A stretch of 64,000 nucleotides of DNA. It comes from Limnovirga soli. GTDB taxonomy: Bacteria > Bacteroidota > Bacteroidia > Chitinophagales > Chitinophagaceae. The DNA lies in assembly GCF_013106755.1 (NCBI RefSeq), contig NZ_WHPF01000007.1, positions 306,352-370,351 of the forward strand. The letters run 5' to 3'. Made by a program: the position numbers and the translations under genes. The notes under the pieces are model-generated. The model saw nothing but the letters and a program-made list of their open reading frames with translations. It ran no database searches and was not told where the DNA came from. The stretch's first letter is position 1, and each line of letters starts with the position of its first letter. Positions 34,589-45,786 of the stretch are shown piece after piece.

Positions 34589-35977
34589 ATGAAGCGCAGA
34601 TGTTTTTTTGAGGTACTTTGTATATCCATTCTTGGTTTTTTTGCCTGTACAAAAGATACTATCATTACGGGTGCAGATGCCATTGTATTTACCTCGGCAG
34701 ATTCGCTGCATTTTGGTACTTTATTTAACGGTACAGGTTCTGCTACGCAGTTGTTTAAAATTTACAATCCAAATAATCAAAAATTAGTAATTGCCTCCAT
34801 TAATTTGGCCGGGGGCGCCACCTCTGTTTTTAGCATAAATGTAAATGGTGCAGCTGGCACCAGCTTTACTAATATTGAAATTGCAGCCAAAGACAGTATT
34901 TATGTATTTGCGAAAGCAAATATTACAACAGGTAATACTGCAGAACCTATATTGGTAAGGGATAGTATTATTGTTAACTACAACACCAACAAAGCCCTAA
35001 TTCAATTAGATGCGGTGGGGTTGAATGCCCGTTTTTTAAACAATGCCCATATTACCCAGGATAGCATTTTTACCAACGATTTACCCATTGTTATTAATGG
35101 CACACTCACTATTAACAAAAACAGTTTGCTAACTATTGAAAGGGGTACGAAAATTTATTGCCACTCCGATGCCCGTATTACTGTAGAGGGTAGTTTACAG
35201 GCATTGGGAGAAGCTGAAGAGATTAACCGAATAGTTTTTACCGGAGACCGGTTAGACGATTATTATAAAGACCTTCCGGGTAGCTGGCCGGGTATATATT
35301 TTGCCGAAAGCAGCACCAATAACAAGTTGAATTATACCACGGTTACCAATGCAACCACTGCAATAGATATAAACTTGCCCGCTGATAATGCGCAAACCAA
35401 GCTGGATATGCTGGGCTGCGTAATCAGCAATGCAGCTGAAGCGGGCATAAGGGCTGTAAATACCAGTATTAATGCTACTAATTGTCTGATTAATAATTGC
35501 GGCAGCGTTGTGCAAATACATGCGGGGGGTAATTACAATTTTATTCATTGTACATTGGCGGCATTTAACACGCCTTATATTGCCCACGAAAATCCCGCCC
35601 TAATGGTTGATAATATCGATGGCAACACGCAACCTTTTACACTGGATGCCCGTTTTATCAATTGTATTGTTTATGGCGATGATGGCTTTGTAAACGATGA
35701 GATTAGTATAACACAAAACGGAAACCTGGCATTTTCTGTAATCTTTGAAAATGGGTTATGTAAAACCATACAGCCTGCACAAGGTAGTTTTACCAATTGC
35801 ATTTTTAATACCGATCCACAGTTTATGGCTATTGATTATGCAAATAATATCTACAGCTTTAGGTTACAGCCAACATCGCCGGCGGTTAACGCCGGACTTA
35901 CTGCCACAGTTTTAACTGATATTACCGGTAAAGCCCGGGATGCCAACCCGGATATAGGCTGTTATGAACTGGAATAA
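34589..35977 (+). CDS. lipoprotein with beta-helix region, choice-of-anchor Q type
   Basis: 462 aa. Lipobox GFFACT (Cys near 20). Residues 25-130 look like an Ig-type sandwich (DSLHFGTLFNGTGSATQLFKI). Residues 140-430 hold parallel beta-helix turns (TKIYCHSDARITVEGSLQALG, NCLINNCGSVVQIHAGGN, FINCIVYGDDGF). The ending SPAVNAGLTATVLTDITG...PDIGCYELE is the choice-of-anchor Q signature. Probably a surface protein; no catalytic residues are recognised. It stands alone, preceded by repeat unit 8. Confidence 0.82.
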   Translation: MKRRCFFEVLCISILGFFACTKDTIITGADAIVFTSADSLHFGTLFNGTGSATQLFKIYNPNNQKLVIASINLAGGATSVFSINVNGAAGTSFTNIEIAAKDSIYVFAKANITTGNTAEPILVRDSIIVNYNTNKALIQLDAVGLNARFLNNAHITQDSIFTNDLPIVINGTLTINKNSLLTIERGTKIYCHSDARITVEGSLQALGEAEEINRIVFTGDRLDDYYKDLPGSWPGIYFAESSTNNKLNYTTVTNATTAIDINLPADNAQTKLDMLGCVISNAAEAGIRAVNTSINATNCLINNCGSVVQIHAGGNYNFIHCTLAAFNTPYIAHENPALMVDNIDGNTQPFTLDARFINCIVYGDDGFVNDEISITQNGNLAFSVIFENGLCKTIQPAQGSFTNCIFNTDPQFMAIDYANNIYSFRLQPTSPAVNAGLTATVLTDITGKARDANPDIGCYELE

Positions 35978-36010
35978 CAAAACATTACCAAAACTTACCA
36001 TAAACAATTT

Positions 36011-36018
36011 TACATTTG
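36011..36018 (+). promoter_or_regulatory. putative -7 element (TACATTTG)
   Basis: Exact TAnnTTTG match 29 nt before the glutathione peroxidase start. No -33 TTG at the expected distance. Confidence 0.45.
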
Positions 36019-36047
36019 AATTGTATTAATAACACAAAAATTACTTT

Positions 36048-36614
36048 ATGAAACTATTTATCGCATCACTGGCTTTTGTAGCATTATCCGCTACTGTAGC
36101 CCTAACCAACAATATGGATACCACTGTAGCCGAAGCACCCGCTAAAACTATTTACGATTTTTCTATAAAGTCACTTACGGGTGGTATGATAGATTTCTCT
36201 CAATACAAGGGTAAGAAAATTCTGATAGTAAACACCGCTTCTAAATGTGGTTTTACCCCACAGTATAAGGGTTTGGAAAAATTATACGAAGACAATAAGG
36301 ATAAACTGGTTATCATTGGTTTCCCTTCTGATAATTTTGGTGGTCAGGAATTCCAGAAAGATGACGAAATAAAAACCTTTTGTGATGCTAAGTTTGGCGT
36401 AACCTTCCCTTTAACCACCCGTGTAGACGTAAAGGGCGATAACGCAACCGCCATATACAAATACCTTTGTAATAAAAGCGAAAACGGGGTTTTAGACGCT
36501 ACCATCACCTGGAATTTTAATAAGTTCCTTATTGATGAAAATGGTAAACTACTGGCTTATTTTGACAGTAAAGTAACGCCTGATAGCCCTGAAATTGCCA
36601 AATATCTTAAATAG
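36048..36614 (+). CDS. glutathione peroxidase family, exported
   Basis: 188 aa with a hydrophobic leader (about 1-20). Thioredoxin-fold peroxidase reducing peroxides, with thioredoxin-like donors in most bacteria. Catalytic Cys67 in NTASKCGFTPQY (Cys, not Sec), with the partners Gln in FGGQEF and Trp/Asn in ITWNFNKFL. Length and blocks are typical. A strong terminator follows. The leader suggests a periplasmic role against oxidative stress. Confidence 0.92.
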   Translation: MKLFIASLAFVALSATVALTNNMDTTVAEAPAKTIYDFSIKSLTGGMIDFSQYKGKKILIVNTASKCGFTPQYKGLEKLYEDNKDKLVIIGFPSDNFGGQEFQKDDEIKTFCDAKFGVTFPLTTRVDVKGDNATAIYKYLCNKSENGVLDATITWNFNKFLIDENGKLLAYFDSKVTPDSPEIAKYLK

Positions 36615-36639
36615 TATTATTGTATTCATTCATAATGAT

Positions 36640-36667
36640 AGGCCGGCAATTTTGCCGGCCTTTTTTT
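36640..36667 (+). terminator. terminator after glutathione peroxidase gene
   Basis: Stem GGCCGGCAA (36641-36649) with TTGCCGGCC (36652-36660), extended by an A-T pair, then T7. Confidence 0.9.
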
Positions 36668-36722
36668 ATACACGGCTGACGATTACGCATAAAATATATC
36701 ACCAGAATTCTATCTTCGCTAC

Positions 36723-37943
36723 ATGCAGTTTAGCAATATCATTGGTCAGCAGCAGGTTAAGCAGCACCTGGTAGAAATGGTGCAGCAAAGCCGGCTTAGC
36801 CATGCGCTTTTATTTTTAGGTAAAGAGGGGAGTGGTGCATTGCCACTCGCATTGGCTTTTGCCCAATATATCAGCCTTATTCCGGCTAAAAAAAATGCAG
36901 CTCCTGCTGGCCCATCTTTATTTGGAGAGGTAGATACCCCTGCCCCGCAATTGCCAATGCCGGGCACCATCGATGAAATAGATAGCTGGATGCAACAGCA
37001 GCCGGCCTACTCAAAAGCTGCGGCATTTGTACACCCCGATATTCATTTCTCTTTTCCTGTAATACCTCGCAAATCTGGGGATAAACCCAAAAGCACCGAT
37101 TATATTACCGAATGGCGGGAGTTTATTAAGCTTTCGCCCTATGGTAATGTATTTGATTGGCTGCAGTTTATTGGCGCCGAAAACAAGCAAGGCAATATTA
37201 CTTCAGAAGAATGTGGCGATATTATTCATAAGCTTAACCTTAAAAGTTTTGAGAGCGGGTTTAAAACGCTGGTAATGTGGATGCCCGAATACCTGGGTAA
37301 AGAAGGCAATAAATTATTAAAATTAATAGAAGAGCCGCCGCCCGATACATTGTTTATACTGGTAGCCGAAAGCGAAGAACAAATACTACCTACTATTTTA
37401 AGTCGCTGCCAGCTGGTTAAAATACCACTGCCGCTCACAGAAGATATTACGCAGGCACTGGTAGAACGCGCCGGCATAACTGCCGATGCCGCTATGCAAA
37501 TTGCGGCCATCGCCGAAGGTAACTACCACGAAGCATTGCAATTATTGCAGCATAACGAGGAAGATTGGATTAGCCTGTTAAGCGACTGGCTAAAATTTAC
37601 CATACGCAATATGTTTGCCGAGCAGGTAAAATTTGTGGCAGAAATAAACGACATGGGCCGCGAAAAGCAAAAGCAAATGTTGCTGTATTTTAATCACCTG
37701 CTCGAGCAAAGTATACGCCTTAAAATAATGGGCAACCAACTGGCCATGCCCGAAAAAGAAAGAGATTTTGCGCAGCGCCTAAACAAAATTGCCTCGGTAA
37801 GTCAGCAGCAGGTAATTATAGAAGAGCTGGATAAAGCCATCTATTATATAGAACGTAATGCCAACGCCAAAATGCTCTTCCATGCCCTTACCATCAAATT
37901 GTGCCATATCATTCAGGAGAAAACCCTATTTTTGACAGAGTGA
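36723..37943 (+). CDS. holB: DNA polymerase III subunit delta prime
   Basis: 406 aa. Part of the clamp loader that places the sliding clamp during replication. Opening MQFSNIIGQQQVKQHL and SHALLFLGKEGSG match the RuvB/HolB AAA-type start; the P-loop is degenerate (GKEGSGALP), as expected for delta prime. Then TLVMWMPEYLG, NKLLKLIEEPPPDTLFILVAE and ILSRCQ, a conserved sensor block. Some Bacteroidota members are this long. A near-consensus -7 box (TATCTTCG, 36711-36718) ends 4 nt before the ATG. ricT follows after a repeat unit. Confidence 0.9.
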   Translation: MQFSNIIGQQQVKQHLVEMVQQSRLSHALLFLGKEGSGALPLALAFAQYISLIPAKKNAAPAGPSLFGEVDTPAPQLPMPGTIDEIDSWMQQQPAYSKAAAFVHPDIHFSFPVIPRKSGDKPKSTDYITEWREFIKLSPYGNVFDWLQFIGAENKQGNITSEECGDIIHKLNLKSFESGFKTLVMWMPEYLGKEGNKLLKLIEEPPPDTLFILVAESEEQILPTILSRCQLVKIPLPLTEDITQALVERAGITADAAMQIAAIAEGNYHEALQLLQHNEEDWISLLSDWLKFTIRNMFAEQVKFVAEINDMGREKQKQMLLYFNHLLEQSIRLKIMGNQLAMPEKERDFAQRLNKIASVSQQQVIIEELDKAIYYIERNANAKMLFHALTIKLCHIIQEKTLFLTE

Positions 37944-37960
37944 GGGTATTGATTTTTTGT

Positions 37961-38223
37961 GGGCCGGGCTAAGGTTTTTCATGGTATCATCGTTGCGTCG
38001 CACACTTGTACAGTACCGCATTCCCCGGCTTTTAACAGCCGCCATGCGTAAAAAGGGCAGGTTTTATATACAGTTGTACATCAAAAATATATGCAGTTAG
38101 GCATGGGTTATGCTTTGGCAGCATCTTGTACACACCAACAAATAGGTTTAGTATTGCCCCATATAGTATCAAAGCGTTGAAGAGTGCGACGCAAGAAAGC
38201 ATCATACCACTACCACTGCCGGC
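37961..38223. repeat. repeat unit 9: Y and X arms facing each other
   Basis: GGGCCGGGC (37961-37969), Y core TTGCGTCGCACACTTGTAC (37993-38011), X core GAAGAGTGCGACGCAAG (38179-38195) and GCCGGC (38218-38223); the arms are 165 bp apart. Fills most of the holB-ricT gap. Confidence 0.83.
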
Positions 38224-38318
38224 TACATAATTTGCCAGTTCCTCATCCGTATTAGGCAGCTGTTGGGTTTATATCAACAGTTGTAAACAAAAATTAATCA
38301 TACGTAAATCGTTTAGAT

Positions 38319-39761
38319 ATGGGATGTGGATCTTGTGGAACCGGAAAGCCAAACGGTTGTAAAAGCAACGGCGGCTGTAGTACCGGCGGTTGCAATAGAA
38401 TGAATGTACACGATTGGCTATTAAACCTACCATTTAGCGACCCCGAAAGCAATTGTAAAATAATTGAAGTAACTTTTAACCAGGGTAGCCGCAAAGAATT
38501 TTTTAGAAATAATACCCTGCAATATTTTGAAAAGGGCGAATATATTACCGTAGAAGGGGTGGGTGGTTTTGATGTTGGGGAAGTAAGCCTTACCGGAGAA
38601 CTGGTACGCATACAAATGAAGAAAAAAGGTGCGGAAGAGTTTAACCCCGACATGAAAAAAGTGTTGCGCCGCAGCACCGAAAAAGATATAGAACAACATT
38701 TGCACAATAAAGGCCGCGAAAAAGAAGGTTTGGCCCGCAGCCGCGCCATTATGCGACAGCTTAACCTGCAAATGAAACTGATAGAAGTAGAAATTCAAAG
38801 CGATGGTAAAAAAGCTACTTTCTTTTACACCGCCGAAGACCGTGTAGATTTTAGAGAGCTGATACGAATTTTGGCAGGTGAGTTTAAGGTAAAAGTAGAA
38901 ATGCGCCAGATTGGTATACGCCAGGAAGCTGCAAAAGTGGGCGGTATTGGCAGTTGCGGCAGAGAACTTTGCTGCAGTACCTGGTTAACAGATTTTAAAA
39001 GTGTTACTACAACAGCAGCCCGTTACCAGAACCTGTCTATTAATCAAACCAAATTAAGCGGGCAGTGCGGCCGTTTAAAATGTTGCCTTAACTACGAGTT
39101 GGATACTTACCTGGATGCTTTACAGCAATTCCCGGATAATGCAGATAACCTGCAAACACTAAAAGGTACTGCCAACCTGATAAAGAAAGATATTTTTAAA
39201 AACCTGATGTGGTATGTGTTGCCCGATACCAATAAACAGTATCCGCTTACCATACAAAGGGTAAAAGAAATTCAAAGGTTAAATGCCCGCGGAGAAAGGG
39301 TAGAAGAACTGCAACCGGTAGACCTGGCAAGTGCAAAACTGGCCGAATCAGAAAAAGGTTTTGTGGAGCTTGTAGGGCAAATAAGCTTAAAATCGTTAGA
39401 GAAAACAAGTAAGCGCAGCCGTGAAAAAGAAAACCGTGGCCGCCCCCAAAACGAACGCAGGGCTAATGATAGAGGAGGTGCGCCGCAACAACAGGATCAA
39501 AGAAAACCAAATACCAACCGCCCTCCGGAAAAAAGAGATAATAACCAGCAGGGGCCGGAACAAAGACGTGATAATCGTCCACCGGAAAGAAGAGATAACC
39601 GTGATAACCGAGGACCGGAACAGCGCAGGGATAATAACCGCCCGCCTGATAGAAGAGATAACCGTCCGCCGGTGAATAAAGGGGATAACAGGCCACCCAG
39701 CAGACCACCATTTGTGCCTAAAAAGCAAGTGCCACCACCGCCAGAAAATACACAACAATAA
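38319..39761 (+). CDS. ricT: PSP1-domain protein RicT/YaaT
   Basis: 480 aa. In Bacillus RicT (YaaT) belongs to an iron-sulphur complex that affects RNase Y and cell development. Residues 30-320 match this family: FNQGSRKEFFRNN, YITVEGVGGFDVGEVSLTG, DFRELIRILAGEFKVKVEMR, and the Cys clusters CGRELCCSTWL and CGRLKCCLNYE that hold the cluster. Oddities are an N-terminal Cys/Gly-rich stretch (Cys at 3, 6, 14, 20, 25) and a long disordered tail after residue 365 rich in Arg, Asp, Asn and Pro with repeated RRDNRPP-like units. holB is the upstream neighbour, as in Bacillus. ricA and ricF were not seen. Confidence 0.9.
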   Translation: MGCGSCGTGKPNGCKSNGGCSTGGCNRMNVHDWLLNLPFSDPESNCKIIEVTFNQGSRKEFFRNNTLQYFEKGEYITVEGVGGFDVGEVSLTGELVRIQMKKKGAEEFNPDMKKVLRRSTEKDIEQHLHNKGREKEGLARSRAIMRQLNLQMKLIEVEIQSDGKKATFFYTAEDRVDFRELIRILAGEFKVKVEMRQIGIRQEAAKVGGIGSCGRELCCSTWLTDFKSVTTTAARYQNLSINQTKLSGQCGRLKCCLNYELDTYLDALQQFPDNADNLQTLKGTANLIKKDIFKNLMWYVLPDTNKQYPLTIQRVKEIQRLNARGERVEELQPVDLASAKLAESEKGFVELVGQISLKSLEKTSKRSREKENRGRPQNERRANDRGGAPQQQDQRKPNTNRPPEKRDNNQQGPEQRRDNRPPERRDNRDNRGPEQRRDNNRPPDRRDNRPPVNKGDNRPPSRPPFVPKKQVPPPPENTQQ

Positions 39762-39769
39762 TATGTTAC

Positions 39770-39800
39770 AATCGCTTCCTGTGAAGGAGGCGATTTTTTT
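39770..39800 (+). terminator. terminator after ricT
   Basis: Stem AATCGCTTCC (39770-39779) with GGAGGCGATT (39786-39795), one G-T pair, then T7. Confidence 0.82.
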
Positions 39801-39846
39801 ATGCTGTACAATTCTAAACAGTATAAATTTTATATTACAGTAAATA

Positions 39847-40767
39847 TTGGCGTTTATGAAAACAATAGCCATTGCATGTGTATTGATATTGTGTTTTAGC
39901 ACCTGCAAAAAAGATGAAACCGCTTTGCTGGTGCAGCGCTGGCGTTTTGTTGCAATAGATATGCCCGGTGTTAAAACATTTCTAAGGGAAACAGGTGCCG
40001 CAGGCGATGGCGATGCAATTACATTTCAGAAGTTTTTTCTCGACAATAAACTGGTGCTGCGCAAAGACAGCAGTTTTGATCTGGTGCTGATGAAACAATA
40101 CATTCATGGCAAATGGAAGTTTGACGCTGACAGAAAGGAATTGCTTTTGGAAGATGCCTCCTACAATAAATTAAATATGCAGTTTAGTACTGATACGGTG
40201 GAACCCTATCAATTGCACTTGGCAACAGATGAGTTTGCCATAGATAAAATTATTAAACGCCATATTGACGATAAGAATGGATTTAATTATTTACAGCATA
40301 AACAGTATTACCAGTTTTTTCTGGAAGCAGAAGACGAACGCTTTGCTGATGCAGCTGATGATTTATATAGTAAAGAAAATAACTTGTGGCGTATAAAACC
40401 CAACCACTCCGAAACTGCAGCAGAAATAAAAGAAAGGGTATTAAATCACCTGCAGTTTTGGGAATTGCTTTTTCACGATGCTGCGGAGCACGAAAGGGAT
40501 TATGTATCGTACAACTGGTTTAGCTCGCCAATTGTAATTGCCACCAATGGCACGATTCTACAGTTTTATGAAGAAGCGAAAAGCGAATGGGATCAAAACT
40601 TTTACGACTCAGTGCAGGCAAAAGCAGGCTACGACCTGCTAATAAAATGCTTTAGCCAAAAAATAAAGTACCTGCAGCATACCGGTAAATATGAGCGTAA
40701 TGAGGATATTGTAAAACAACTGCGTTCAAACTTAATTAATGCTACAAAAAACCAGCAGAAACTATAA
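39847..40767 (+). CDS. lipoprotein of unknown function
   Basis: 306 aa. Signal MKTIAIACVLILCFSTCKKD with Cys17 as lipidation site. Residues 20-130 resemble lipocalin-like Bacteroidota lipoproteins (LLVQRWRFVAIDMPGVKTFL, GKWKFDADRKELLLE), and 140-300 are helical and charged. Not recognised. In other Bacteroidota the small gliding lipoprotein gene gldH often follows ricT; this product is about twice that size and I do not see enough to call it GldH. A terminator separates it from ricT. Confidence 0.72.
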   Translation: MAFMKTIAIACVLILCFSTCKKDETALLVQRWRFVAIDMPGVKTFLRETGAAGDGDAITFQKFFLDNKLVLRKDSSFDLVLMKQYIHGKWKFDADRKELLLEDASYNKLNMQFSTDTVEPYQLHLATDEFAIDKIIKRHIDDKNGFNYLQHKQYYQFFLEAEDERFADAADDLYSKENNLWRIKPNHSETAAEIKERVLNHLQFWELLFHDAAEHERDYVSYNWFSSPIVIATNGTILQFYEEAKSEWDQNFYDSVQAKAGYDLLIKCFSQKIKYLQHTGKYERNEDIVKQLRSNLINATKNQQKL

Positions 40768-40807
40768 TAAACCAGTTAGTAAAACAGAAAATAATATGGC
40801 TTACAGG

Positions 40808-41764
40808 CTAAGTCTTTTCAATAACTGCAGTATCCTGTTGTTGTAGCGAGGTGTTACTTTCCATTTCTACCTGTTGTATCCACACTGCATAATCGCTTGG
40901 GTAAATATGGCTACCGGTATGCTGTGCATAGGCTTTGGTAAACGTGGCGCCAAAATATAGGATAATAGAAGAATAATATACCCACAATAATATTATAATC
41001 AGCGAGCCGGCGGCGCCGTACGAGCTGCTGATATGGCTTTTGCCCAAATAAAACCCTATAGCAAATTTGCCCAGCATAAATAAGCCTGCTGTGGTAAAAG
41101 CTCCCACTCTAACATCTTTCCATTGAATTTTTGCATCGGGTAACACTTTAAAAATAATGCCAAACAAAAAACTGGTGGTAACAAATGTGAGCAGAAGGTT
41201 AATGCCATAGGCAGCATATACTGCAATTTGTGGAAATAGCTCCACCAGCCTGTCTACCAGAGCATCCATTAATGCATTTATTACCAGCGAAACCATTAAT
41301 ACAAAACCAAGCGTTACCACCATAGAAAAGCTTAGCAAACGGTTAAAGATTAACTTAAGCCAGCCCTTAGCCGGCTTGGCTTTCAGGCGCCAGATATAAT
41401 TTATAGAATCCTGTATTTCTGCAAAAATACTGGTGGCTGCAAATACCAGGGCCACAATGCCAATGGCCGATGCCCAGCTAATATCTTTTGAAATACTGGC
41501 ATTCTTTATGAGGGTTTGTATTTCCATGGCAGCATCGCTGCCTACAAAAGAATTTATTTGGGCATAAATGCTACCCTCAATGGCCTGCCGGCCAAAAAAA
41601 ATATCACAAAGGGTGATAATTACTATTAGTGTGGGTGCAATGGAAAAGATGGTATAAAACGCCAGGGCGGCGCCCATGCGAATTACTTTTAACTCACCAA
41701 AATCCTTAAAACTCTGTTGTACAATTTGCCATATATTTTTTAATGATAATGCCATATCATACAA
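40808..41764 (-). CDS. YihY/BrkB-family inner-membrane protein
   Basis: 318 aa with about six membrane segments. Family signs: LKVIRMGAALAFYTIFSIAPTL start, GSDAAMEIQTLI, LVFAATSIFAEIQDSINYIW, and SLIIILLWVYYSSIILYFGATF near the end. Function of the family is unsettled; the old name ribonuclease BN is a misassignment. The mazG-like gene lies 11 nt upstream on the same strand, so both are likely cotranscribed. Confidence 0.9.
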   Translation of the reverse strand: MYDMALSLKNIWQIVQQSFKDFGELKVIRMGAALAFYTIFSIAPTLIVIITLCDIFFGRQAIEGSIYAQINSFVGSDAAMEIQTLIKNASISKDISWASAIGIVALVFAATSIFAEIQDSINYIWRLKAKPAKGWLKLIFNRLLSFSMVVTLGFVLMVSLVINALMDALVDRLVELFPQIAVYAAYGINLLLTFVTTSFLFGIIFKVLPDAKIQWKDVRVGAFTTAGLFMLGKFAIGFYLGKSHISSSYGAAGSLIIILLWVYYSSIILYFGATFTKAYAQHTGSHIYPSDYAVWIQQVEMESNTSLQQQDTAVIEKT

Positions 41765-41775
41765 GGTAGGCCAGT

Positions 41776-42108
41776 TTATTGTAACTTCTCGTTATCCTTA
41801 TGCCTGTTTGCATCACGTATGCTTTTCTTTTCAAAATTTTTTGCAAGGGCTTCTGTTAAATCTACCCCGGTTTGATTGGCTAAGCAAATCAGCACCCATA
41901 ATACATCGGCCATTTCATCTGATAGTTTGGTGCCTTTATCTGATTGCTTGAAAGATTGTTCGCCATAAATGCGTACCATTAGCCGGGAGAGTTCGCCCAC
42001 TTCCTCCATTAAAATGCCCAGGTTGGTAAGCTCGTTAAAATAACGTACGCCCACGGTTTTTATCCAGTTATCTACTTGTTCCTGTGCTTCACGAATTGAA
42101 ATATCCAT
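41776..42108 (-). CDS. MazG-like nucleotide pyrophosphohydrolase
   Basis: 110 aa. All-alpha NTP-PPase that probably hydrolyses non-standard or surplus (d)NTPs. The metal-binding pattern is visible as LMEEVGELSRLM and SDEMADVLWVL. Single-domain type, much shorter than E. coli MazG. It is followed 11 nt later by the YihY-type gene. Confidence 0.87.
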   Translation of the reverse strand: MDISIREAQEQVDNWIKTVGVRYFNELTNLGILMEEVGELSRLMVRIYGEQSFKQSDKGTKLSDEMADVLWVLICLANQTGVDLTEALAKNFEKKSIRDANRHKDNEKLQ

Positions 42109-42186
42109 TACCTGTTAATTTTAAAGTGGTGGTTATATGTGGTTTTATTTTTATGAGCCAAACACCGAATCATTTATTAAGCTTCT

Positions 42187-42287
42187 GTTGCGTCGCACTC
42201 TTCGGCGGCTGGTACTTTGCCGGGCATTGCTATGGCGTACAAGTGTGCGACGCAACGGATGCCCCATAATTTACCTGTAGCCGGGCC
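42187..42287. repeat. repeat unit 10: X and Y arms facing each other
   Basis: X core TTGCGTCGCACTCTT (42188-42202) and Y core GTACAAGTGTGCGACGCAA (42237-42255), only 34 bp apart, with a GCCGGGCC end at 42280-42287. This is the X-to-Y orientation, the same as in the three split units. Confidence 0.83.
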
Positions 42288-42289
42288 AA

Positions 42290-42742
42290 TTATTCTTTGT
42301 TTTTTGTATCAATAACAATGGTTACCGGACCATCGTTTAACAAACTTACTTTCATATCGGCACCAAAAATGCCGGTGGAAATGGGTTTGCCAAGGTCTTG
42401 CTGTAATTGCACAATCAATTGTTCGTACAGTGGAATGGCAATATCGGGTTTGCTGGCTTTAATATACGATGGCCTGTTGCCTTTTTTGGTGGCGGCATGT
42501 AAAGTAAACTGGCTAATAAGCAATATGTCGCCGCCATCATCTTTTACGCTTACATTCATAACTTCGTTTTCATCGTTAAAAATGCGAAGGTTTACTATTT
42601 TGCTGCTAAGCCATTGAAGGTCCTCCTGATTGTCTGCATCTTCAATACCAACCAATACCAGCAGCCCTTTTTGAATAGCGCCTGTTACTATATTATCCAC
42701 TGTTACTGATGCTGTTGATACTCTTTGTATAACCGCTCTCAT
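42290..42742 (-). CDS. dtd: D-aminoacyl-tRNA deacylase
   Basis: 150 aa. Removes D-amino acids from mischarged tRNA. Textbook start MRAVIQRVSTASVTVD, SQFTLHA motif and the Gly-cisPro-containing NDGPVTIVID near the C-terminus. Divergent from arfB, with 22 nt between the two start codons. Confidence 0.96.
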   Translation of the reverse strand: MRAVIQRVSTASVTVDNIVTGAIQKGLLVLVGIEDADNQEDLQWLSSKIVNLRIFNDENEVMNVSVKDDGGDILLISQFTLHAATKKGNRPSYIKASKPDIAIPLYEQLIVQLQQDLGKPISTGIFGADMKVSLLNDGPVTIVIDTKNKE

Positions 42743-42752
42743 AGCTCTTTAT

Positions 42753-42760
42753 TATTTTTG
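42753..42760 (+). promoter_or_regulatory. -7 element directly before the arfB start (TATTTTTG)
   Basis: Exact TAnnTTTG match ending 4 nt before the ATG at 42765. A leaderless transcript is likely if this box is used. Confidence 0.55.
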
Positions 42761-42764
42761 CGCA

Positions 42765-43172
42765 ATGAAGATAGATATTACACCCGAAATTATTTTTCAA
42801 ACGGCGAGAAGCGGTGGCAAGGGCGGGCAAAATGTAAATAAGGTGGAAACCATGGTAGAAGGCCGTTGGTTGGTAGCCACATCTGTATTATTAACCGGGG
42901 AGCAAAAAGCGTTGGTGCAGGCTAAACTGGCTAATAAAATAACGGCAGAGGGTTACTTTTTGGTAAAGTCTCAGGAGGCAAGAACACAATTGGGGAATAA
43001 GCAACTGGTAATACAAAAAATGCTACAATTACTTGCGGATGCTTTAACTGTAAAAAAAGCCAGGATTGCCCTAAAAATACCCAAAAGCGTTATTGAAAAA
43101 AGAAAGGAAAACAAGCAACAATTATCGCATAAAAAAATGCAAAGGCGCCGTTTAAAACCAGGCGATTATTAA
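42765..43172 (+). CDS. arfB: alternative ribosome-rescue factor, peptidyl-tRNA hydrolase
   Basis: 135 aa. Frees ribosomes stalled at the end of a truncated mRNA. GGQ motif in TARSGGKGGQNVNKVET and a basic, disordered C-terminal tail (KRKENKQQLSHKKMQRRR) that enters the empty mRNA channel. It lacks the codon-recognition domain of true release factors. A bidirectional terminator separates it from the converging gyrB. Confidence 0.94.
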   Translation: MKIDITPEIIFQTARSGGKGGQNVNKVETMVEGRWLVATSVLLTGEQKALVQAKLANKITAEGYFLVKSQEARTQLGNKQLVIQKMLQLLADALTVKKARIALKIPKSVIEKRKENKQQLSHKKMQRRRLKPGDY

Positions 43173-43176
43173 ATAT

Positions 43177-43210
43177 AAAAGCCGGCTACTAATTTTTAGT
43201 GCCGGCTTTT
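43177..43210. terminator. bidirectional terminator between arfB and gyrB
   Basis: AAAAGCCGGC (43177-43186) with GCCGGCTTTT (43201-43210), with additional pairing of ACTAA and TTAGT inside and one bulged T. A and T runs on both sides fit use by both converging genes. Confidence 0.88.
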
Positions 43211-43228
43211 TCAATGTATGGGTAATTA

Positions 43229-45331
<2,103 letters not shown>

Positions 45332-45495
45332 TTAGAAAATTAGAAATTTAAAAAATTATATAATTGTATAATATTGATAATCAGCTAATTAATAAATTAT
45401 AAGCTTAAGTTTGTCTTAATGGAAAGCAGTAAGACCAAAATAGAAAATGTTAATGATTGTAAACAACACTATGATATGGCAGAAAACAGTTATTG

Positions 45496-45690
45496 GCCCG
45501 GGCATTTTCATGGCTATTGGGCACCGCTTGCGTCGCACACTTGTACAGCAGAATAAGCAGCAACAAAATGTATGATAGTACCCGTTATAATCCAAAAAAT
45601 AACCTTTTATGGTAGTTTTATTGGCATTATTATATTGCCGCCATATATGAGGAACCCTGAACCGAGCGTGGCAAGAGACGATGCCATTTG
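45496..45690. repeat. repeat unit 11: Y arm facing a B-type arm
   Basis: GGCCCGGGC (45495-45503), Y core TTGCGTCGCACACTTGTAC (45528-45546) and B-type arm at 45650-45690 (CCTGAACCGAGCGTGGCAAG, stem TGGCA/TGCCA with 8-nt loop). The 578-bp gap 45209-45786 holds only this and AT-rich DNA upstream of gyrB and acs. Confidence 0.78.
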
Positions 45691-45786
45691 TAATACTGTT
45701 CACTCACCAAAATCTTATGCAAACGATTTATATGCGTAATAAATATTTTTATAGTGTAAATTTAGCCCCATAAATTACTGATTGTT

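Noticed and set aside
39396..39908. Long minus-strand and other-frame open frames over the ricT tail
   Set aside because: They arise from the repetitive codons of the Arg/Asp/Asn/Pro-rich tail and do not resemble proteins.
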